Notes: a model not told the origin generated them from the sequence alone. A stretch of 64,000 bases of DNA from Candidatus Enterococcus testudinis (GCF_002140915.1 NZ_NGKU01000001.1:2927194-2991193); one strand, 5' to 3'; counted from the first letter of the stretch, positions 44,754-54,718 are shown. Numbers and translations are program-made.

Positions 44754-44818
44754 TTTACGATTTGGCTATCAAAGAAATAGACAAAGCAACATTTGCTTGC
44801 TTTTAGGAGGAAATCATA

Positions 44819-45850
44819 ATGACAGATACAGTTTTAGTCACTGGCGGAACAGGTTTTTTGGCTTCTCATATCATTTATCAATTGTTACAACAAGGCTATC
44901 AAGTGAAAACCACGGTACGGTCAATGAAGAGCCAAGATCAAATCTTGCGTACCATGAAAGAAAATGGCATCACTCCATTGGATCGCTTGTCATTCGTAGA
45001 GGCGGACTTAGCCAAAGATGCGGGTTGGCATGAAGCAATGGCTGATTGCAGCTATGTCTTCAGCGTAGCCTCTCCAGTATTTTTTGGAAAAGTCACAGAC
45101 GAAGCTGAAGTGATCCGTCCGGCAACGGAAGGCATCATCCGCATCTTGCGGGCAGCCAAAAACAGCCCTGTTAAACGAGTCGTTATGACATCTAACTTCG
45201 GTGCAGTTGGTTTTAGCAACCTAGACAAACAGACCACAACCACTGAAGCCAACTGGACTGATCCCGATGAATCCGGACTATCGATTTATGAAAAGTCAAA
45301 ATTGCTGGCTGAAAAAGCTGCGTGGGATTTTGTGACAGCCGAACACCCTGAATATACTTTTGCAACAGTCAATCCAGTCGCCATCTTTGGCCCATCTTTG
45401 AATCAACATGTATCAGGCAGCTTTACGTTGTTAGAAACATTGTTGGCAGGCAAAGACAAACGATACCCCAATATCCCATTGAATATTGTCGATGTCCGGG
45501 ATGTAGCAGCGATCCATCTTTTGGCTATGTTTACACCAGCGGCTGCCGGACAACGCTTTATTGCTTCTTGCGACGGTGAAATCACGATGAAAGAAATCGC
45601 TGCAATCATCCGAGAACAACGACCACAATTGGTTTCACGTGTAACAACCAAACAAATCCCCACATGGGTCATTCGTTTCGGCGCGTTATTTAATCAGCAG
45701 GCAAAAGAAGGCGCCCTTTTCTTAAAGATGAATCGTCGCGTCAGCAATCAAAAGGCCAAAGAAGTTTTGGGCTGGCAGCCATTAGCTGATAATCAAGCAG
45801 CGGTTTTAGCGGCTGTTGATAGCTTGATTGCATCTGAGGAAACACAATAA
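44819..45850 (+). CDS. NAD(P)-dependent epimerase/dihydroflavonol-reductase-like SDR
   Basis: 343 residues, extended SDR. Nucleotide loop VTGGTGFLASHI (residues 7-18), catalytic YEKSK (Tyr-x3-Lys) preceded by TSNFGAVGF, and VNPVAIFGPSL as in dihydroflavonol-4-reductase and yeast methylglyoxal reductase relatives. It probably reduces a carbonyl compound. Under control of the divergent MerR, suggesting an aldehyde or electrophile stress response. Confidence 0.9.
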   Translation: MTDTVLVTGGTGFLASHIIYQLLQQGYQVKTTVRSMKSQDQILRTMKENGITPLDRLSFVEADLAKDAGWHEAMADCSYVFSVASPVFFGKVTDEAEVIRPATEGIIRILRAAKNSPVKRVVMTSNFGAVGFSNLDKQTTTTEANWTDPDESGLSIYEKSKLLAEKAAWDFVTAEHPEYTFATVNPVAIFGPSLNQHVSGSFTLLETLLAGKDKRYPNIPLNIVDVRDVAAIHLLAMFTPAAAGQRFIASCDGEITMKEIAAIIREQRPQLVSRVTTKQIPTWVIRFGALFNQQAKEGALFLKMNRRVSNQKAKEVLGWQPLADNQAAVLAAVDSLIASEETQ

Positions 45851-45855
45851 AATGG

Positions 45856-46446
45856 TTATATCAGTTCTTTGAAAACCTGATCAATGGTTCCTCGGTCATA
45901 ATCCAAAATCCAATCATTGAACTTGTGATAGATTGCTTGTTGTTGCTGGATATTATCCGACCAAATGTCGCAGCCACGATCATCGTAAATAGTCAAAAGT
46001 GTATGTTTCTTAGTCTCGTAGAAAACCACAGCATTGGTTATCCTTAGTTTGCCAGGTTTCTTAAAGTCTTCATAACAGATTCCATCAATCAGTTTGGTTT
46101 TTCTTACATTGACTAAAGGTGTTTCCACAACCGTGATCGATGTTTCATCTGTATAATATTCTTTGAACGAATCTGTCATGAAATGATCAATAATTGTAAA
46201 ATAATTGCGGTGTAGAAACTTCCTAAAGAATCCTTTCTTTGAACAGGCAGCATCGAAGAAAATCATTTGGATATTTTCGCTATCATGAAAGACTTCTTCA
46301 AATAATCGATGGGCACGTTTTTTGCCGTTTTCTATTTGCTGATCGTAATCAGTTTCTCTGCCATGGGCCAATTCAAAACGAATATTTTCTTTTAACGGAT
46401 ACGTATGGTGATGTTGCTGATAGATATCTCGTATGATCTGATTCAT
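45856..46446 (-). CDS. DUF3885 domain-containing protein
   Basis: 196 residues, soluble. The C-terminal block CYEDFKKPGKLRITN and LLTIYDDRGCDIWSDN is the DUF3885 pattern, found singly in Firmicutes, sometimes next to polymorphic-toxin immunity genes. No toxin partner is visible here. The stop is 5 bases from the convergent epimerase stop, with no terminator. Confidence 0.75.
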   Translation of the reverse strand: MNQIIRDIYQQHHHTYPLKENIRFELAHGRETDYDQQIENGKKRAHRLFEEVFHDSENIQMIFFDAACSKKGFFRKFLHRNYFTIIDHFMTDSFKEYYTDETSITVVETPLVNVRKTKLIDGICYEDFKKPGKLRITNAVVFYETKKHTLLTIYDDRGCDIWSDNIQQQQAIYHKFNDWILDYDRGTIDQVFKELI

Positions 46447-46522
46447 CTTAAGCCTCCATTCACATAGTCAGTTATTTAGTTTAGGATACCATATAGGCAG
46501 GTGCATGTGTTGAAAACAAAAA

Positions 46523-46546
46523 CAGTTTGGGCTTAAGCCCAAACTG
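46523..46546 (-). terminator. Terminator of the iron importer operon
   Basis: A perfect 24-bp palindrome, CAGTTTGGGCTT and its complement, followed on the minus strand by TTTTTG. Confidence 0.85.
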
Positions 46547-46574
46547 CTCATTCTTTACGCTAACTTCTCTATTC

Positions 46575-47588
46575 TTACTGGGCCATCTCATCCACCAATT
46601 GTTCTAACCCAGTCAATGCTTGATAGCCATAGCCGAACAAGTAGTTATAATCCAATGCATACACTTGTTTGTTCTTGATTGCCTTCATACTAGATAGTTT
46701 TTCGTTCTCATACAGCCCTTTGATGATTTCATCGCCAGATACACTGCCTTCGATCGTTGACCAATCTCCTACAATCAATATATCCGGATCAGTTTCAATC
46801 AATGTTTCAACGCTGACTTCACCTGAATAATCTTTGAAGACATTGTCCAGCTTGATCATCTCGAAATTACTATTAAAGAAAGATTCATCTTGCGCAGCAT
46901 ACACACTGACCTCACTTGGATCAGACATAAACAAATGGGCAAACGTTTGGACATCTTTATCTGCTACCTTATCTTCCAAGACTGCTTGCCTGTCTTTTAA
47001 CTCTTGTTCAAACGCAGCAGCTGCTTCGGGCACATCAAAGATTTTGCCTAGATTTTCAATATCTTTATACACAGAATCGAAAGTCGCACCCGTGACTGAT
47101 GTTTCTTGCACATAGGTTGGAATGCCCATTTCATTCAATGAGTCTACAGTACCAACGCCCCAATCTTGATTGTCAAATAAACCACCACGACCGTAAATCA
47201 TATCAGGATCGACACTCAAGGCAGTCTCTTTGCTGATATAATCGCTACCTAAGTTATTCAATTCAGCATACTCTGCGGCAACTGATTCATCCGCCGCGCC
47301 AAATGTCGCACCGACACCAGCGATTCGATCTTTCAATCCCAAATGCAACAATAATTCTGCTGCTGGCTGCGAATTTGCCAGCACTTTTTTTGGTGCTTCT
47401 GTAAAGGTTTGGTCTTTTGCCGACCACTCTGAACCGCCTTCAGCTTTTGCATAGTTGCTGATTGTTAGTGGATAGGTACTCTCAACAGCACTTGAAGAAG
47501 CAGCCGTTGTCTCGCTGTCCCCACTGCTGCATGCACTCAATGTTACCAAAACCAATCCTAAGCCAATCATTTTTCCCCATTTATTCAT
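46575..47588 (-). CDS. Iron-siderophore/heme-type ABC substrate-binding lipoprotein
   Basis: 337 residues from ATG 47588 (AAGGAG 8 bases upstream). Lipobox LSAC; FepB/BtuF-type fold with KKVLANSQPAAELLLHLGLKDRIAGV, DPDMIYGRGG and TDPDILIVGDWS. It binds an Fe3+ complex outside the cell and feeds the FecCD permease. Start overlaps the ATPase stop by 8 bp. Confidence 0.9.
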   Translation of the reverse strand: MNKWGKMIGLGLVLVTLSACSSGDSETTAASSSAVESTYPLTISNYAKAEGGSEWSAKDQTFTEAPKKVLANSQPAAELLLHLGLKDRIAGVGATFGAADESVAAEYAELNNLGSDYISKETALSVDPDMIYGRGGLFDNQDWGVGTVDSLNEMGIPTYVQETSVTGATFDSVYKDIENLGKIFDVPEAAAAFEQELKDRQAVLEDKVADKDVQTFAHLFMSDPSEVSVYAAQDESFFNSNFEMIKLDNVFKDYSGEVSVETLIETDPDILIVGDWSTIEGSVSGDEIIKGLYENEKLSSMKAIKNKQVYALDYNYLFGYGYQALTGLEQLVDEMAQ

Positions 47589-48363
47589 CTTCTTGCTCCT
47601 TTTCAAAATAATAATGAAACCCTAATCCGCCAGTGATTGGATGATGATAAATACTGCACTTTACCCCATAGATTCCTTCGATCAGACTTTCGGTCAATAA
47701 CGTTTCTGGTGTACCGCAACCAATCACTTGCCCATCTTTTAACGCATAGATGATATCGCAATAATTGGCCGCCTGTTCCAAATTATGCAAAGCAGCCAAT
47801 ATGCCGATATTCAACGCTTTGACTGTTTCTAAAATATCCAGTTGATATCTGATATCTAAGTGATTGGTGGGTTCGTCAAGAATCATGAATCTCGGCTCTT
47901 GCGTGATAGCTCGTGCTAAAACGACCCGTTGTTTTTCGCCACCAGACAAGGATAGATAACTGCGCTTTTTGTAGCGGATTAACCCTGTTTTTTCGAGGGC
48001 TTGCTCGACCAGATCGAAATCCGCCTGGGTATCTTGCTCCAATAGTGATTTGTGGGGCGTCCGACCCAAAAGAACCATCTGTTCCACTGTGAGATCAAAA
48101 CTTAATTCATTGAACTGGCTGACAACACTTACTTGCTGCGCCACTTTTTTTTCAGTACTTTTTAAAATATTCATGTCCCCAAGGTGGATCTCCCCACTGT
48201 CAGGTTTCAATGTTTTGTATATAGCTTTCAATAAGGTGGATTTGCCGCTGCCATTCGAGCCTATTAAACCGACAAATTGTCCTTCTTGTGTTTGCACCGA
48301 GATATCCTTTAAAATCTGCTGATCACCGATTGTGAGATTGAGTGCATCGACTGTTAATTTCAT
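47581..48363 (-). CDS. FecE-type ABC ATPase
   Basis: 260 residues: Walker A GSNGSGKST, signature LSGGEKQRV, Walker B MILDEPTNHLD. BtuD/FepC family, for siderophore, heme or B12 uptake. It lies 5 bases after the permease gene. Confidence 0.93.
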   Translation of the reverse strand: MKLTVDALNLTIGDQQILKDISVQTQEGQFVGLIGSNGSGKSTLLKAIYKTLKPDSGEIHLGDMNILKSTEKKVAQQVSVVSQFNELSFDLTVEQMVLLGRTPHKSLLEQDTQADFDLVEQALEKTGLIRYKKRSYLSLSGGEKQRVVLARAITQEPRFMILDEPTNHLDIRYQLDILETVKALNIGILAALHNLEQAANYCDIIYALKDGQVIGCGTPETLLTESLIEGIYGVKCSIYHHPITGGLGFHYYFEKEQEDE

Positions 48364-48368
48364 CCACT

Positions 48369-49442
48369 TTAACCTCCAAAGTTATATTGTCGTTTGACAA
48401 TAATATAAATAAAAATCGGTGCACCGATAATGGCCGTGATGATCCCGATCGGTAATTCTACACCATGCAATGTGGCACGAGCGATCACATCCGCCCAGAT
48501 CAAGAAAAGGGCGCCGGTCAACGCCGTCATCGGCATCAATAAACGATGGTCTGAGCCGCTGACGCCACGGACGATATGAGGGATAATCAATCCCACAAAA
48601 CCAATCATCCCGGAATTAGCCACAATGATACTGGTCAACAATGCAGCCAAAATCATATAAAGGCGTCGATAAAACGTCAGTTTGACCCCTAAAGTCGACG
48701 CGACTTCATCTCCCAATAATAACGTATTCAAAATCCGGTATTGCGATAAGAAAAAGACCGTAACGATCGAGACGATCAACACAATAAACGTCAACTTGTT
48801 CCAAGAGGCCGAAGCCAAACTACCCATTGACCAAAAAGCCACCGTTTTCATTCCTTCGGCATTGCTGGCTAAGTAGACAATCAAATTCGACACTGAGCTG
48901 CATAATGCACTGACGATTGTGCCTGAAAGAACGAGCTTGGTAGAAGTCATTCTCCCGCCGATACTGGAAAGGACCAGGACCAAAATAGTCGCCAGACCCG
49001 CCCCAACAAATGCACCGAAAGAAAGACCCAATTGCAGAACCAGTGCTGAACCGCCAAATCCAACCAAAATCGCGAAGGTTGCACCTAGTGAGGCACCAGA
49101 TGAAATACCTAAAATATATGGATCTGCCAAGGGATTTTGGACGACTGCTTGCATCACAGCCCCACTGATCGCCAGACCCATTCCAACGAAAATCGATAAC
49201 AACACCCGTGGTGCCCGCACAAACCAAACAATATTGGCGTTGGCTTCTGATAATCCAGCTATACTGCCATAAAGGCCGTTGCTTAATTTGTAAAATAAAA
49301 TTTGGTACACTTCACCTATTGATATATCTGCTTGACCATTGGCCAAGGCAATTCCTACAGATAGTAAGATAGCCACTATCAGTAGCGCAAAAATTGTGGT
49401 GGACACGAACCACCGATTTGTTTTGATTATTCCGACCGACAT
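48369..49442 (-). CDS. FecCD-type iron-complex ABC permease
   Basis: 357 residues from ATG 49442 (AAAGGGG upstream). About ten membrane segments with the FecCD signatures RAPRVLLSIFVGMGLAISGA, QNPLADPYILGISSGASLGA and GLIIPHIVRGVSGSDHR. One permease presumably forms a homodimer. First gene of the operon, directly behind a Fur-type box. Confidence 0.94.
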   Translation of the reverse strand: MSVGIIKTNRWFVSTTIFALLIVAILLSVGIALANGQADISIGEVYQILFYKLSNGLYGSIAGLSEANANIVWFVRAPRVLLSIFVGMGLAISGAVMQAVVQNPLADPYILGISSGASLGATFAILVGFGGSALVLQLGLSFGAFVGAGLATILVLVLSSIGGRMTSTKLVLSGTIVSALCSSVSNLIVYLASNAEGMKTVAFWSMGSLASASWNKLTFIVLIVSIVTVFFLSQYRILNTLLLGDEVASTLGVKLTFYRRLYMILAALLTSIIVANSGMIGFVGLIIPHIVRGVSGSDHRLLMPMTALTGALFLIWADVIARATLHGVELPIGIITAIIGAPIFIYIIVKRQYNFGG

Positions 49443-49523
49443 GTATTTATCCCCTTTGATACCCAACAACGATAGACAATGTTCTGTGTATGATTGTGCA
49501 AACGCATATGAGAATCTAATAAT

Positions 49524-49550
49524 TGCAAATGAGAATCACTCTCAATGATT
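49524..49550 (-). promoter_or_regulatory. Fur box upstream of the iron importer
   Basis: TGAGAATCACTCTCA at 49530-49544 inside an extended imperfect dyad (TTGCAAATGAGAATCA then CTCTCAATGATTG); a further ATGAGAAT is at 49508-49515. Fur-type iron control of the operon is the natural reading. Confidence 0.8.
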
Positions 49551-49660
49551 GAGTTTATTATAAGTAAAAGCCTCACAAATGTAAATAATTTTCTGAAAAT
49601 TCACTAATAAATATTTCATTTACCTCTTATTTACCAAGATAGTCCCTATCTTTGACCGCA

Positions 49661-49692
49661 AAAAAAGGCACATACCAGACTGTGCCTTTTTT
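49661..49692. terminator. Bidirectional-shaped terminator of the VOC gene
   Basis: AAAAAAGGCACA/TGTGCCTTTTTT stem with an eight-base loop. Confidence 0.9.
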
Positions 49693-49724
49693 ATATGCTG
49701 CTTTATATTGGATCGTTTCTTTAC

Positions 49725-50243
49725 TTAGACATCCCATTTTCTTCGCTCTGCCTGCGCCAAATAGGGTTGCGGTGTCGGATAGGCAATCAATTCGATTGTT
49801 GAGCCCCACGGTGTTCGACAATAACAGAATTGGTTGCCCGCACCAGCTTCGATCCCGCCTAAATCAGTGGGATCCGCATTTCTTTTTCCACCGGCAGCCT
49901 CAACTTTCGCTACTGCTTCTTGGATATCATCCACCTTGAATGCGACATGCTGCCAGCCATAATCAGAAGGGGCGACTGGTCCGGCTTGATTCGGTCCAAC
50001 AAATTCGAATAATTCGATTTGCGGGCCATTCGGCAAACCAATCATACGAATGGCCCGTTCTGCCATATCGTTTGGAATACCTAAGCGTTTTTTGGTAAAT
50101 GCAGCATCCTTGATCAGCTCTGTTTTTTTGTACGTATCATAAATAACAGTTGCATCCAAAGCCTCTGAAAAAAACTGTGTGGCTTCATCTAAATTCGGTA
50201 CAGTCAAACCAATATGATCGATGCCGTGCATATTATTGTTCAT
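49725..50243 (-). CDS. VOC (glyoxalase/bleomycin resistance) family protein
   Basis: 172 residues with two VOC modules: GIDHIGLTVPNLDEATQFFSE at the start and WQHVAFKVDDIQEAVAKVE in the middle, ending GSTIELIAYP. Metal-ligand positions His, Glu, His and Glu (HIGL, IELFEF, HVAF, IELIAYP) are present. It resembles lactoylglutathione lyase and methylmalonyl-CoA epimerase relatives; the substrate is unknown. GGGGGAGG lies close to the ATG. Confidence 0.85.
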   Translation of the reverse strand: MNNNMHGIDHIGLTVPNLDEATQFFSEALDATVIYDTYKKTELIKDAAFTKKRLGIPNDMAERAIRMIGLPNGPQIELFEFVGPNQAGPVAPSDYGWQHVAFKVDDIQEAVAKVEAAGGKRNADPTDLGGIEAGAGNQFCYCRTPWGSTIELIAYPTPQPYLAQAERRKWDV

Positions 50244-50356
50244 GATCCTCCCCCATTCTCACTTTTTTCAATCGTTCCTTTTCATAGTGCACAAGAAGGA
50301 ATGTATCTGTCAAACATAAAACATCGCGTAAAAATACATTTTATTTACTTTAAACA

Positions 50357-50394
50357 AATAAACAAACCCTTTATTGAAGCAGGGTTTGTTTATT
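50357..50394 (-). terminator. Terminator of the P-type ATPase locus
   Basis: AATAAACAAACCCT and AGGGTTTGTTTATT, a 14-bp stem with a ten-base loop. Confidence 0.75.
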
Positions 50395-50448
50395 CTTGGG
50401 TCTGTTTTGATCCACGATCACATAAGATAGATCAAGTCAGTTGTTTCT

Positions 50449-53102
50449 TTAATCAGCAGTTCGCCGATGTCGCAGCCATTTGTCTAATTCTGTCACCAAT
50501 AGAACAATGATTCCTGATGCAATAGCAATCAGCCACCCCGTAAGATCCATATTGGCGGTATGAAAGGCCCGTTGCATGAATGGCACATAGGTCAACAACA
50601 ATTGTAAGACCAACATGATACCAATAATCAAAAAGGCCTTTGGATTGGTTAAGGACGCTTTAGAAAATGCTGGAGCATTGGTACGAATATTGAATAAATA
50701 GAAAATCTTACTCAAGACAACGATATTGACCATCATCGTACTGGCCACTGTTTCGCTGACACCTTGTGCCAAGAGCCAATCATGGGCGATCAGACTGATG
50801 AGTGCCATCAAGACCGATACATACCCCATTTGCCAACAATCGTGTTTCGTTAACAACTTGTTTCCTGTTTTACGCGGTTGCCGTTTCATGATTCCTGCTT
50901 CAGCTGGCTCAAAGATAAACGCGAACTGGATCGTGATCGCTGATACCATATTGATCCACAACAATTGCGTGGCCTGTAAAGGCATCTCTTGCTGCATCAA
51001 GATCGTAAAAGCGATGATCAACCCTTCAGCAAATGACGTCGGCAATAAAAAGAGGATACTTTTTTTAATATTGTCATAGATGCGGCGCCCTTCCCGGATA
51101 GCATCGGACATCGTACCGAAATGGTCATCGGTTAAAATCATATCCGCCGCATCTTTCGCCACATCGGTACCGCTGATTCCCATTGCAACACCAATATCTG
51201 CTCGTTTCAAGGCAGGCGCATCGTTGACACCATCTCCAGTCATCGCAGTCACTTTGCCTTTGGCTTGCAGTGCTTTGATAATATCAAGCTTATTTTTCGG
51301 TGTTGTTCGGGCAAACACTTGGTTATCGACAGCTGCGTCTTGAAATTCAGCTTCTGTCATCCCGTCTAGTTCGGCACCAGTGACTGTCTTGATCTCTGGT
51401 GCTAAGCCTAATGTCTCGCCAATCGCTTTGGCTGTTAAGGGATGATCGCCAGTAATCATTTTTACTTGGACACCCGCTTGATTCATTTCTTTCAAAGAAG
51501 CAATCACTTCATCACGAGGAGGATCGATAATACCGGCAAGGCCAAGCAGTTGGATTCCTTGTTCAAACGTCTGATCGGTGATCTCAGCTGCTGTTTCTTG
51601 CCGATAGCCCACAGCTACAACCCGTTTTCCTTGCTCGGATAAGCGACGAACATGGGCAGTCCAGTACGCTTCATCAAAGGCTGGGTCCGCTGTCTTCGCC
51701 ATCGCAAACACTTTGTCAGGGGCTCCTTTAAGGAAGAGCAGGCGCTGTTGGGCTTGGTCTTCCACGAGTTTTGCCATATAGCGATTGTCCGAATCAAAAG
51801 GCAGCATAGACAATTCTTTATACACAGGTGCTTCTGGATATGGATACTGCTTATGATACAGGGTCAAGAATGAACCATCCGTAGGTTCTCCGTTGATTTG
51901 CCAACGTAAGGACTCATTGACCAAAACAGTATCATTGGCTTCATACCCGGCAGCCAAGAACAATGCCAATTGTTGGGTATCCTCAGCACTTTCTTGTGTC
52001 ACTGGCACAAGCTTTCATTCTGGTGCATACCCATCTCCGGTGACATGGTATTGCTGCGTTGCAAGGATCACGTCTTTGACGGTCATCTCATTCTTGGTCA
52101 AAGTACCGGTTTTGTCTGTGGCGATCACATCGACAGAGCCTAGTGTTTCAACTGCAGGCAATGTTTTGATGATGGTATGTTTGTTCTTTGCCATATCACA
52201 GACACCCATTGCTAGCACAACAGAAGTCGTCGCTGGCAATCCTTCAGGGATCGATCCCACGATCATCGTGACCACCGCTAACGATAGTACGGATAAAGCA
52301 TATGTTTGCTGGAATAGGCTGATGATAAACAACCCTATCGCGACAGCCATGATCACATAGGTAATCCCTTTGCCTAAGCCATCGATCTCTTTCATCAATG
52401 GGGTTTTGCGTTCTTCTGCAAGATTGACTTCCGATGAGATCTGGCCAATCTCACTTTGTTCCCCAGTGGCAATCACGATCCCCTTCCCACTGCCGGAAGT
52501 CACTGATGTTGAGGCAAATGCCAAGTTGGTTCGTTCGGCTAAAGGTGTCGCTGGATCATCGATAGGCAGTGTATTTTTTTCAACTAAATCTGGCTCTCCA
52601 GTTAGCGCGGATTCTTGGAGCCGTAAGTTATCTGCTTCAAAGATACGTATGTCAGCAGGCACATTATCGCCGGCTTCCAGGAAGACGACATCTCCCGGTA
52701 CAACGTCTTCAGCAGGAATATCTTGACGGACGCCATCACGATAGACAGTCGCTTCTGCCGACAGCAATTCTTTGATTCGTTCCAATGCATCTGAGCATTG
52801 GCTTCTTGATAGTATCCGATCAAGGCATTCACGATCACAACGATACCAATGATCAATGCATCTGAGCGATCACCCATCAGTAAAGTCAATACACAAGAAA
52901 ACATCAATATATAAATAATCATGTTGTTGAACTGACGCAGCAATAAGCGCCATTTCGAGGTTTTTTCGACCGCCAACTGGTTCAATCCATACCGAGCCAG
53001 TCCTTCGGTCACCTGCCTATCTGTCAGTCCATCATCAAGTTGTTGCACATGATAGGTCTCGCGGGTTTCCGCTACTGTTTGTTGAAATGCTTGTTTACTC
53101 AT
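50449..53102 (-). pseudogene. P2-type cation-transporting ATPase, broken by a frameshift and a TGA
   Basis: Complete P-type ATPase (PacL-like; Ca2+ or related cation) spread over three frames. The N-terminal piece (53102 down to about 52797) ends in frame at YYQEANAQ; the correct continuation ALERIKELLSAEATV is in another frame, explained by loss of one A (CAAGATG to CAGATG) near 52790-52796. A second lesion is TGA at 52015-52017 between GDGYAPE and KLVPVTQESAED in the same frame. All catalytic motifs exist: TGEPDLVEK, DKTGTLTKNE, KGAPDKV, TGDGVNDAPALKRADIG. Two independent lesions make expression of a full pump unlikely. Confidence 0.9.
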
Positions 53103-53324
53103 TTTTCTCTTCCCTTTCTATCTGCGAAAATCAATAGCACAAAAAAGCCCCTTTATTTATCACATGATAAATAAACGTGCTGGATCATTCGCTATTCAAT
53201 TAGGAATTAAGGCAACGCAAAATACATTTTCTGCTCACCATCACTCGAGTCACTAGACATTTATTTACCACATCCAGATTTAAAAGTTAGCCTCTATGAT
53301 AGCGCAGTCTTTTTTGACTGTCAA
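53103..53324 (-). promoter_or_regulatory. Promoter and long structured leader of the P-type ATPase locus
   Basis: On the minus strand TTGACA (53319-53324), 17 bp, TATCAT (53296-53301), then a leader of about 190 nt. Before the ATG is a perfect hairpin, TTTATTTATCA/TGATAAATAAA (53152-53175), followed by GGGGC and T6, which looks like a regulated terminator. The upstream part may be an aptamer, but I cannot match it to a known ion riboswitch. The plus-strand stretch 53325-53448 shows no gene. Confidence 0.5.
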
Positions 53325-53448
53325 GAATCCGCTTTTTTCACCCATCAAAGAACAGATTCCTACTCGCTTATCTGATGAACCACTACAGAACAAAGATTAT
53401 GTTTTCTTGCATATTTCAGAAAAAATGACAATATTTCTCGCAAAGCTG

Positions 53449-53477
53449 TTGACATTTCTTATTGGCTTTTGTAGACT
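53449..53477 (+). promoter_or_regulatory. Promoter of the leader-peptide/BASS operon
   Basis: TTGACA (53449-53454), 17 bp, TAGACT (53472-53477). Confidence 0.8.
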
Positions 53478-53534
53478 GAAAAGAAATTATTGTTAATATT
53501 ATGAATTTTCTGACAAAAAAGGAGCGTGATATAG

Positions 53535-53579
53535 ATGTCGAAACGAATGCCGAATCAAGTCATTATTTTATTATTATAA
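53535..53579 (+). CDS. 14-residue leader peptide MSKRMPNQVIILLL
   Basis: ATG with AAAAAAGGAG 10 bases upstream, then 13 codons and TAA. The last six codons before the stop are Val-Ile-Ile-Leu-Leu-Leu (GTC ATT ATT TTA TTA TTA). It lies between a good promoter and consecutive hairpins, the layout of a translation-dependent attenuator. The run of branched-chain codons suggests sensing of charged tRNA for Leu, Ile or Val; ribosome stalling by a nascent peptide or a drug is the alternative. Confidence 0.6.
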   Translation: MSKRMPNQVIILLL

Positions 53580-53581
53580 AC

Positions 53582-53667
53582 GGGACTTTTTTGATTATAC
53601 ATTCAAAAAGTCCCTATTCACATTGCATCTAAAAGAAGATTTCGCTTCTTTGATGGAATGTTTTTTT
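53582..53667 (+). terminator. Attenuator hairpins with terminator before the BASS gene
   Basis: Hairpin 1: GGGACTTTTT (53582-53591) with AAAAAGTCCC (53605-53614), no T run after it. Hairpin 2: CATT, CATC, AAAGAAG pairing with CTTCTTT, GATG, AATG (53621-53660), followed by T7 (53661-53667), a true terminator shape. Two further hairpins follow: CGTTTATCAA/TTGATAAACG (53692-53729) and ATCCTG/CAGGAT (53745-53762), the last just ahead of the ribosome site. Confidence 0.7.
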
Positions 53668-53782
53668 ATACCTCAATTTGCCCTTATATTCCGTTTATCA
53701 ACTGTCATGTATGGCAGATTTGATAAACGTTGACTCTATAGATGATCCTGCTACAACAGGATGCGGAAGGAAGAAACCTACG

Positions 53783-54718
53783 ATGAAAACTGTCAATATG
53801 ATCGCTGCCTTTGTAAATAAATATTTGATCTATATTATGATTCTTCTCATGATACTCGCCTACTTCATGCCGCAACCTTTTTTGTGGATTCCACCTCGAA
53901 TCACGAATCTGTTAAGCATCATTATGTTTTGCATGGGCATGACCTTGAATCTTGATGCTTTTAAAATGGTTGTTATCCAGCCAAAAGCCTTTATTATTGG
54001 CGTTCTTTTTCAATTTACGATCAGCCCATTGGTCGCCTATGGACTCGCTCAAGTATTCGGCCTCTCCTCCGGATTGATCATCGGCTTTGTCTTACTTGGC
54101 TCGGTATCCGGCGGTACCGCCAGCAACGTCATGACCTTTATCGGGAAAGGCGATGTGGCGCTGACCGTATCCATGACAACCGTCTCCACCCTTTTGGCCA
54201 CGATCGTCACACCTTTTTTGACCTACATCTTAGCAGGAAAATATACTGAGATTTCGTTTGTCGATATGCTGTTGTCTGTTTTGCAAATGGTCTTAGTCCC
54301 AATCATCTTAGGGGTAATCGTCCACCGTGTGATCCATAAGTATATCGATCAATGGCTGCAAACATTCGTCTTGATCTCCTCCGTCAGTATCCTGTTGATC
54401 GTGGCAGGAACCGTCGCTAAAAACGGTGCCGTGATCGTTCAATCCGGTGTCATTGTCATCGTATTGGTCTTGATCCACAACCTAATTGGCTACGGTGCCG
54501 GATACGGACTCAGCAGAATGCTCGGTGTCAGTGCCAAACAAGCCAAATCAATCATGTTTCAATTAGGGATGAAAAATACCGGCCTCGCGATTTCCTTAGC
54601 GAATGCGCATTTCGCGACCATCGCAGCTGCGGTGACGCCAGCTGCCGTCGGAATGGTCATCCATCAAATCACAGGACCCATCTTAGCCAATCTCGTATCA
54701 AAGAAAGAAGGAAAATAA
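53783..54718 (+). CDS. BASS-family (bile acid:sodium symporter fold) transporter
   Basis: 311 residues from ATG 53783 (GGAAGGAAG upstream); the open frame further upstream overlaps leader hairpins and is not coding. Nine to ten membrane segments with the BASS core GSVSGGTASNVMTFIGKGDV (Na+-binding crossover) and the second repeat FQLGMKNTGLAISLA. Bacterial relatives include ketopantoate transporter PanS, and plant relatives move 2-oxo acids. The next gene is a probable 2-oxo acid or alcohol dehydrogenase, so an organic-acid substrate is more likely than bile acid. Confidence 0.88.
   Translation: MKTVNMIAAFVNKYLIYIMILLMILAYFMPQPFLWIPPRITNLLSIIMFCMGMTLNLDAFKMVVIQPKAFIIGVLFQFTISPLVAYGLAQVFGLSSGLIIGFVLLGSVSGGTASNVMTFIGKGDVALTVSMTTVSTLLATIVTPFLTYILAGKYTEISFVDMLLSVLQMVLVPIILGVIVHRVIHKYIDQWLQTFVLISSVSILLIVAGTVAKNGAVIVQSGVIVIVLVLIHNLIGYGAGYGLSRMLGVSAKQAKSIMFQLGMKNTGLAISLANAHFATIAAAVTPAAVGMVIHQITGPILANLVSKKEGK

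Noticed and set aside
53678-53782. N-terminal extension of the BASS protein
   Set aside because: The extension is hydrophilic, unlike the family, and overlaps leader hairpins; ATG 53783 has a ribosome site.
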